Shown: piece after piece, positions 6,775 through 10,989 of the stretch
How the letters are laid out: every line of letters begins with the position of its first letter
How positions within the stretch are numbered: position 1 is the first letter of the stretch
Assembly (NCBI GenBank): GCA_046590195.1
Contig: JBKJTP010000052.1
Span: forward strand, 1 to 10,989
Source: JBKJTP01 sp046590195
GTDB taxonomy: Bacteria > Bacteroidota > Ignavibacteria > Palsa-1295
Direction of reading: 5' to 3'
DNA: 10,989 bases
Translations under genes and position numbers: made by a program
Notes under the pieces: generated by a model
The model's input: only the letters and a program-made list of their open reading frames with translations
Databases searched by the model: none
What the model was told of the DNA's origin: nothing

Positions 6775-8166
6775 ATGGCCAACACTATCCCGCAACCGCA
6801 GCATCCGACATCCGAAGAGTCCTGGTCCGGCTCCGAGGAGCTACGCGGACAAGGCATCTCGCTGACGAAGTTCAATTTCCCAAAGGACGAACGCCGCCTC
6901 GGAGGCGATTTCACTGTCGACGAGAACGTCAAACGCTTACTCCGCTTCTTCCTCTTCGAGCGCTTCACGCTCCGAGCATTGGCTGGATGGGCCATGGGCA
7001 CCCCGGAATTCGAGGTGAAAGTGGAATATGGCCGCCATATGTACTGGCATGCGGAGGCTGGGATGAAGCTTCGGACCCGCCTCACCGAGCTTCGCACAAG
7101 CGAGGAAGTGACCGACCGCTTCAACTCGCCAGAGATAGAGGAGTTCTTCAACGAGATCCTTTACTCGGATTCTCCTGCGCATTTCCTGGCAGCGATCTAT
7201 GGTGTGGTGCTGCCTCATATGGAGCGTGCCTACCGCGAGCACGCAGAGCATACTTGCCAGGTCGCTGATGCGCCGACGATCCGTGCGATCCGGCATATCC
7301 TCGATGACTACCGCGACATGATCCAATGGGGCAATGCCGCAAAGCAAGCTTACATCGATGGCGGCTACAATGAAGGCAGCATCACGAAGTGGCAGTATCA
7401 CATCGAGAAGTTGCTTCGCTCTTTTGGTGGAGTGACTGGTGCAATGCCGAAGGCAGAACGTCCAGAGGTGCTTCGCTCAACAGGTAAGCCACCCTTCGAA
7501 CGCTCGATCATCGCTACACGCGATCCACGCTTCAAAACATTCGAGCACACATACGAGTATCACGTTGCCGATCAGGGCAAGCTGGAATATGCGACAGAGT
7601 TTGATGAGACCCGACTGAATCTCGTACGCACACAGCGCGACGAGATGGATGCGATCGAGACGTTCGGCAATGCGCTTTACGAGATCAAGGATGTGCCGTT
7701 TGGCTTCGACTATGATATGTCGCGCATCATCTGGGATGAGACCCGCCATACTGAGCTGGGACATAAGTCATTGCAGGCGCTCGGCTACGATCCATATGAT
7801 CTGATGAATCGCTTGCTTGGCATCAAGGTGCGCAGCAAGATGCCGGCGGTCTATTCGTTCGCGGAGATCAATCTCTTCGGTGAGGCGAACATCGTGCAGG
7901 AAGTATTGCGGTATTCACGCGAGGCCTATTCGAAGGGCGACGAGCTGACGGGCCGTGTTTTTGATTTCGTGAATGCCGATGAGCGCACTCATTTGACGAA
8001 GGGTGTTCGCTGGCTAAAGCATATCTTCCAGACTGACTCCGTTCAAGAGATCGAGGAGAAGACGAAGAAGATCGCGATCGATCGATTGCTCCAGCTAGGC
8101 ATTATCGATCATGATGTTGCGCTCAAGATCACCCATCGCGAGCTCGCGAAGATCATTGGGGAGTGA
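6775..8166 (+). CDS. Ferritin-like di-iron protein with degenerate N-terminal repeat, function unknown
   Basis: This 463-residue soluble protein has no signal peptide. Its C-terminal half carries a complete ferritin-like ligand set in order: Glu295 (EMDAIETFGNALYE), DETRH (321-325), a Glu-rich helix EINLFGEANIVQE (364-376), and DERTH (402-406). E-x-x-H motifs on helices two and four with single Glu on helices one and three is the classic carboxylate-bridged di-iron pattern of ferritins, rubrerythrins and di-iron oxygenases. The N-terminal half repeats the helical pattern (VEYGRHMYWHAEAG, 83-96, and a helical ERAYREHAEHT stretch, 150-160) without a clean ligand set. A redox or oxygenase role such as MiaE-like hydroxylation is possible, but I cannot assign a substrate. 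The start is the ATG at 6775 (MANTIPQPQH); 57 upstream in-frame codons cross both intergenic palindromes and are rejected. It is transcribed alone and converges on the outer-membrane gene. Confidence 0.8.
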   Translation: MANTIPQPQHPTSEESWSGSEELRGQGISLTKFNFPKDERRLGGDFTVDENVKRLLRFFLFERFTLRALAGWAMGTPEFEVKVEYGRHMYWHAEAGMKLRTRLTELRTSEEVTDRFNSPEIEEFFNEILYSDSPAHFLAAIYGVVLPHMERAYREHAEHTCQVADAPTIRAIRHILDDYRDMIQWGNAAKQAYIDGGYNEGSITKWQYHIEKLLRSFGGVTGAMPKAERPEVLRSTGKPPFERSIIATRDPRFKTFEHTYEYHVADQGKLEYATEFDETRLNLVRTQRDEMDAIETFGNALYEIKDVPFGFDYDMSRIIWDETRHTELGHKSLQALGYDPYDLMNRLLGIKVRSKMPAVYSFAEINLFGEANIVQEVLRYSREAYSKGDELTGRVFDFVNADERTHLTKGVRWLKHIFQTDSVQEIEEKTKKIAIDRLLQLGIIDHDVALKITHRELAKIIGE

Positions 8167-8188
8167 TCGCTCAGAAGTGATAGCTCCC
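8159..8188. terminator. Imperfect hairpin spanning convergent stop codons
   Basis: GGGAGTGATCGCT (8159-8171) pairs with AGTGATAGCTCCC (8176-8188) around a CAGA loop, with 13 positions including one mismatch and two G-T wobbles. It overlaps the TGA stops of both converging genes (8164-8166 plus, 8171-8173 minus), the place where a shared bidirectional terminator would sit. No T-tract follows on either strand, so intrinsic termination would be weak; it may instead protect 3' ends or be chance. Confidence 0.3.
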
Positions 8189-9373
8189 GCTCACCATAGG
8201 TATCAGCTTGAACTCCGTACCGAAGACGTATTCGCCGAGTGTCTTGCCGCCGCGGGCATTGCCTGAAGTAAAGAGTGAGAATACGAGGCCGGCGTCGATC
8301 GTAAGCGATTCATCGAAGTAGCGCATCGAGACCACTGCCGGCACGATGTCAAAATCGCTGATGAAGAACATCTCCGCCTGAAGCTTGAGATTGTCTCCAG
8401 CGCGCATTGCCGCACCGACGGCCAGCAATGGGTTCTCCGCGGTGTAACTCACTCCGAGCGTGTCCTCTTCGTTCTTCATTGAGTAGCCGCCAAGGATCGA
8501 CAGGTGAGATGATTCATCACCATACGTGACGACAGCAAAGGGGAATGCGATGCGGGTCACCTTCACAACCTCGCTATACACGCCCTGCATCCCCACTGCG
8601 AATCCGAAGAGCTCGGTCTGGATCGGCGTGATCTTAATGCCTGTCGTGCCGGTCAATACCTGAGGATTTAGGAATGGCGCGAAGACGCCGCCACCATTGA
8701 AGCTAAGCCAATCGGTGATGCCATAGTTGAACTGCAAGCCTGCGACCATATAGCTTGCGAGGAAAACATGACCTTCGCCAAATGCACGTGCGGTTGGCGT
8801 GATAAACGTCTGCGATGCACGCCGATCGAATGCGGAGAAGTAGGCTGATGACCGAAAGTCCTCACGGAGGTCTCCGGAGCCTGACCAATTCTCCACATAA
8901 TTGATCTTCGGATACTTGAAGAAGAGATTGCCATACGGTGTGTACATGATCACGTTCGCCGTGTCATCGAACTGATAGCGATTTCCTTTGAAGACGTCGT
9001 GATCCTTTGTTCGAATGGTCGAGGGAGAAGATTGCTTCGTACGCGAAAGGTGCTTCGTCAATTGCTGCGACTGGAAGTCGATCGCATTGCGTGTGGAGAT
9101 CGTACGGATGTCGTCCTTGAGGATGTTGTTGAACCGATAGTCCTCAACGAAGATGATATGGGCGATCGGTATCTCGAGACGTCCGTTGCGCGTATCAACG
9201 ATAACGCGATCCGGCACTGGACGCGCCAGGATATAAGCGGTAAAGCGCGAGCTATCCTTCAGCGTTAGCTTGACGAGATAATCCTTGTCGAGATTCTCAG
9301 GCTTGATCTGCGCGTGAGCCGCAGATGCGAAGCATATAAGGAGAACTGATTGAATGATCGATCGAAGGGACAC
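8171..9373 (-). CDS. Outer-membrane-type beta-barrel protein with two SH3-like segments
   Basis: The 400-residue protein begins with a signal peptide (SVLLICFASAAHA, 9-21, cleaved before Gln22). Two short beta-rich segments follow: YLVKLTLKD to IIFVED (32-78), and RYQFDDTANVIMYTPYGNL to INYVENW (132-163). Both look like the small SH3/LSm-like repeats common at the N-termini of Bacteroidota cell-envelope proteins; a Ser/Lys-rich linker (about 105-125) separates them. From about 200 to the end, alternating amphipathic strands with Gly and aromatic residues suggest a beta-barrel, and the chain ends in Phe (SGSYHF), the usual signal for BAM insertion. No specific transport or enzymatic function is visible. 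The start is GTG at 9373, 11 bp after the ruvC stop; no in-frame ATG would keep the signal peptide. Co-transcription with ruvC is likely from spacing, though no functional link is apparent. Confidence 0.75.
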   Translation of the reverse strand: MSLRSIIQSVLLICFASAAHAQIKPENLDKDYLVKLTLKDSSRFTAYILARPVPDRVIVDTRNGRLEIPIAHIIFVEDYRFNNILKDDIRTISTRNAIDFQSQQLTKHLSRTKQSSPSTIRTKDHDVFKGNRYQFDDTANVIMYTPYGNLFFKYPKINYVENWSGSGDLREDFRSSAYFSAFDRRASQTFITPTARAFGEGHVFLASYMVAGLQFNYGITDWLSFNGGGVFAPFLNPQVLTGTTGIKITPIQTELFGFAVGMQGVYSEVVKVTRIAFPFAVVTYGDESSHLSILGGYSMKNEEDTLGVSYTAENPLLAVGAAMRAGDNLKLQAEMFFISDFDIVPAVVSMRYFDESLTIDAGLVFSLFTSGNARGGKTLGEYVFGTEFKLIPMVSGSYHF

Positions 9374-9384
9374 AGAAGCTTGGA

Positions 9385-10005
9385 TTATTTCTTGGCAGGT
9401 GACTTTGATTTTGTAATCGGCGACTTGACAATTGGCGTCACCGACTTGACAACTGGGCGTGACTTTACTCGCTCAGGATTCTCGCTAACGAACTGCTCCC
9501 AATTCTTGAAGGCGCCGGTGGCCGTGGTGTTCATGCGATAAGCATGTGTCACAGCGACCGCCAGCGCATCGAATGCATCAGCTAGCTTCTTCTCCGTCGC
9601 CGGGATCTTCAGAATAGAACGGATCATGTACTCGACCTGAGGCTTCGACGCGTTGCCATTGCCGGCAACAGCGCGCTTGACCTCACGTGGGGAATATTCC
9701 GTCGTGGGGACCTGGCGAAGGACAGCCGCCAATATCGCAACCCCTCGGGCGTGGCCAAGTTTCAGCGTTGACTGAATGTTCTTATCATAGAACGCGGTCT
9801 CGATCGCGAATTGGTCGGGGTTCGTCCGCTCGATCACAGCCTCCAATCGCTTATAGATCGTCTCAAGACGCATGGGTAACGTCGAGATCTTCTTCGACTC
9901 GATCGTCCCATACTCGATGATCTTGATCTTCGAGCCCCTCCCTTCCGATTCTATGACTCCATAGCCGGTAACCAACGTACCAGGATCGACCCCAAGAATC
10001 ACCAT
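9385..10005 (-). CDS. ruvC: Holliday junction resolvase RuvC with basic C-terminal tail
   Basis: RuvC is the dimeric endonuclease that resolves Holliday junctions with RuvAB in homologous recombination and repair. The four catalytic acidic residues are present: Asp7 in GVDPG, Glu69 in AIETAF, and Asp143 and Asp146 in ADAFDALAVAVTH. The DNA-contacting block AVAGNGNASKPQVEYMI (112-128) and the segment FYDKN...LKLGHARGVA (72-90) also match the family. Typical RuvC is about 160-175 residues; this one has 206. The extra 40 residues are Lys/Ser/Pro/Val-rich with a seven-residue repeat (VVKSVTP, IVKSPIT). Such a tail could add nonspecific DNA affinity. The start is the ATG at 10005 (MVILGVDPG), the canonical N-terminus. 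ruvA and ruvB are not adjacent. It is divergent from a TetR-family gene, which may affect its expression through the shared intergenic region. Confidence 0.96.
   Translation of the reverse strand: MVILGVDPGTLVTGYGVIESEGRGSKIKIIEYGTIESKKISTLPMRLETIYKRLEAVIERTNPDQFAIETAFYDKNIQSTLKLGHARGVAILAAVLRQVPTTEYSPREVKRAVAGNGNASKPQVEYMIRSILKIPATEKKLADAFDALAVAVTHAYRMNTTATGAFKNWEQFVSENPERVKSRPVVKSVTPIVKSPITKSKSPAKK
9421..9456 (-). repeat. 21-bp-period direct repeat encoding the RuvC tail
   Basis: CGACTTGACAATTGG (9421-9435) recurs as CGACTTGACAACTGG (9442-9456), 14 of 15 identical and offset by 21 bp, exactly seven codons. The unit encodes the repeated P-V/I-V-K-S pattern near the RuvC C-terminus. It looks like in-frame tandem duplication by slippage. 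Confidence 0.7.
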
Positions 10006-10089
10006 TTACACACCATATTTAGGCTGTGGAAAACTATTTTTTATGCCTGCGAGAATAAAACGGCGAATTTGAGCTGAAATCGCATGCCG

Positions 10090-10108
10090 CTGACTGACGG
10101 TCAGTCAG
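10090..10108. promoter_or_regulatory. 19-bp palindrome, likely TetR-family operator
   Basis: CTGACTGAC-G-GTCAGTCAG is a perfect dyad with a central G, placed in the 10006-10218 intergenic region between divergent ruvC and the TetR-family gene. Size, symmetry and position are those of an autoregulatory TetR operator; the TGAC/GTCA half-site resembles sites of several acyl-CoA- or drug-responsive TetR regulators. From here a bound dimer could control both directions. The sequence is observed; identity of the bound protein is inferred from neighbourhood. Confidence 0.65.
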
Positions 10109-10180
10109 TGACTGTGAAACATTTTTATGCCGAATCGTATTTCAGACCGTCTATCGGAAATGCTACTCAAAGGTAGAACA

Positions 10181-10193
10181 CTACGGTCAGTAG
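10181..10193. promoter_or_regulatory. Possible secondary operator half-site before the tetR start
   Basis: CTACGGTCAGTAG shares ACGGTCAGT with the core of the 19-bp palindrome 86 bp upstream, and has four-base inverted flanks (CTAC/GTAG). It lies just upstream of the two possible start codons of the TetR-family gene. Two spaced sites could allow cooperative binding, but a nine-base match may be coincidence. Confidence 0.3.
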
Positions 10194-10218
10194 CGACATG
10201 CAGAGCTTCAACCATACA

Positions 10219-10989
10219 ATGGGAATCACAGAACGTAAAGAGCGCGAGCGCGAGGCCAGAAGGAATGCGATCCTCGACGCGACAGAACAGGTAGTCAAAG
10301 GCAAAGGCTTCGCCACGGCGACAATGGATGACATCGCAAAGGCCGCCGAACTAGCCAAGGGCACCGTCTATCTGTACTACAAATCTAAAGAAGAACTGAT
10401 GGTCGGCCTCATGATCCGAGGAAATGACATCCTGTTCGAGATCTTCAGTGACGAGATCAAGAAGGCTGATTCTCCTTTTCAGAAGTTGCAACTTACAGGC
10501 GAAGCCTACTGGAATTTCGCCCATGAGAATCCCTTTTACTTCTCGCTTCACCTTAGCGATCACATGCCGCAGAATTTCGGCCAGATCAACTCAGACATGA
10601 TCGCAACGCTCCAGGAGCGCAGCACAGAGATCTGGAGGCTGCTTGTCGATCTGCTTGAAGGCGCAAAGCTGGAAGGCATGGTCAAACAGGAAGTTGATAG
10701 CTTCTCCGTCGCGATGCTACTGTGGCTCAACTCGATGTCGGTGCTTCGCATGAATCACAAGATCAAGTCGATGCCGAACAATGTTTACGCAGATCGTGAG
10801 GGCTACAACCCATGCCACGTCAATTTCCGTGACATGTACGATCTGAACAACACGATCCTCATGCACGAGATCGCAACCGAACGCGGCATCGAAGAACTCG
10901 GCCCGATCGCGTGGCCGCAGAACACGCAAAAGCTCAATAGCATGGTCAACTGTACCGACCGTGGCAATATGTCGATCGGGACTTTCGCC
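10219..10989 (+). CDS. TetR/AcrR-family transcriptional regulator with long C-terminal region (partial)
   Basis: The frame is open to the right edge, so the C-terminus is missing. The N-terminus MGITERKEREREARRNAIL and the helix-turn-helix TMDDIAKAAELAKGTVYLYY followed by KSKEEL are diagnostic of the TetR_N DNA-binding domain. AYWNFAHENPFYFSLHLSD begins a normal ligand-binding helical domain. These proteins repress from palindromic sites as dimers and release DNA on ligand binding. At least 257 residues are encoded, whereas family members are usually 190-220. The last 65 or so (from YADREGYNPCHVNF) do not look like the usual terminal dimer helices. I chose the ATG at 10219 because MGI-x-ERKERE is a common start in this family; an in-frame ATG at 10198 would add seven residues. 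Neither start has a clear ribosome-binding site. The upstream 19-bp palindrome points to autoregulation. Confidence 0.9.
   Translation, partial: MGITERKEREREARRNAILDATEQVVKGKGFATATMDDIAKAAELAKGTVYLYYKSKEELMVGLMIRGNDILFEIFSDEIKKADSPFQKLQLTGEAYWNFAHENPFYFSLHLSDHMPQNFGQINSDMIATLQERSTEIWRLLVDLLEGAKLEGMVKQEVDSFSVAMLLWLNSMSVLRMNHKIKSMPNNVYADREGYNPCHVNFRDMYDLNNTILMHEIATERGIEELGPIAWPQNTQKLNSMVNCTDRGNMSIGTFA

Noticed and set aside
8069..8092. Local run of overlapping GATC/CGAT words in the ferritin-like gene
   Set aside because: GATCG/CGATC words are frequent across the whole window through Ile-Asp-Arg codon use, so this is composition rather than a site cluster.
10006..10089. A ruvC promoter in the AT-rich stretch before its ATG
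   Set aside because: TAAATAT-like and TTTTTTATG-like words are present, but no -35/-10 or Bacteroidota -33/-7 pair at correct spacing was convincing.

Overview
The window comes from a Gram-negative bacterium. Signal-peptide exports, a C-terminal-Phe outer-membrane-type barrel, compact minus-strand operons and weak or absent Shine-Dalgarno sequences fit the Bacteroidota/Chlorobiota superphylum, possibly an Ignavibacteria- or Kapabacteria-like lineage. That placement is an inference from style, not from a marker gene. Base composition looks near 50-52% GC by eye. I see no rRNA, tRNA, CRISPR array, insertion sequence or integrase.

Layout. Left half (1-6605, minus strand, read right to left): a sodium:solute symporter, a glucoamylase-like (alpha/alpha)6 glycoside hydrolase, a secreted Asp-box beta-propeller, and a secreted all-helical-plus-beta protein that runs off the left edge. 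Gaps shrink from 79 bp to 23 bp to a 4-bp ATGA overlap, so this looks like one carbohydrate or uronate breakdown-and-uptake transcription unit without SusC/SusD. Centre: a 169-bp divergent intergenic region (6606-6774) holding a perfect 13-bp inverted repeat and a separate perfect 15-bp palindrome, each near one of the two divergent starts. A plus-strand gene (6775-8166) encodes an unusual ferritin-like di-iron protein whose N-terminal half looks like a degenerate copy of its metal-binding C-terminal half. It converges with the next gene with only 4 bp between stops, inside an imperfect hairpin. Right: a minus-strand pair, ruvC followed 11 bp later by an outer-membrane-type protein with two SH3-like segments. 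RuvC carries a Lys/Ser/Pro-rich C-terminal tail. Divergent from ruvC is a TetR-family regulator, cut by the right edge, with a 19-bp operator-like palindrome in the shared intergenic region.

How the genes may work together. The secreted toroid and propeller proteins would act on a polymer outside the inner membrane, the symporter would import the product, and the glycosidase, which lacks a visible signal peptide, would finish it in the cytoplasm. The substrate cannot be read from sequence. The TetR protein probably controls itself and perhaps ruvC. The most interesting items are the undescribed four-gene glycan locus, the duplicated ferritin-like protein with its two candidate operators, and the over-long TetR protein.
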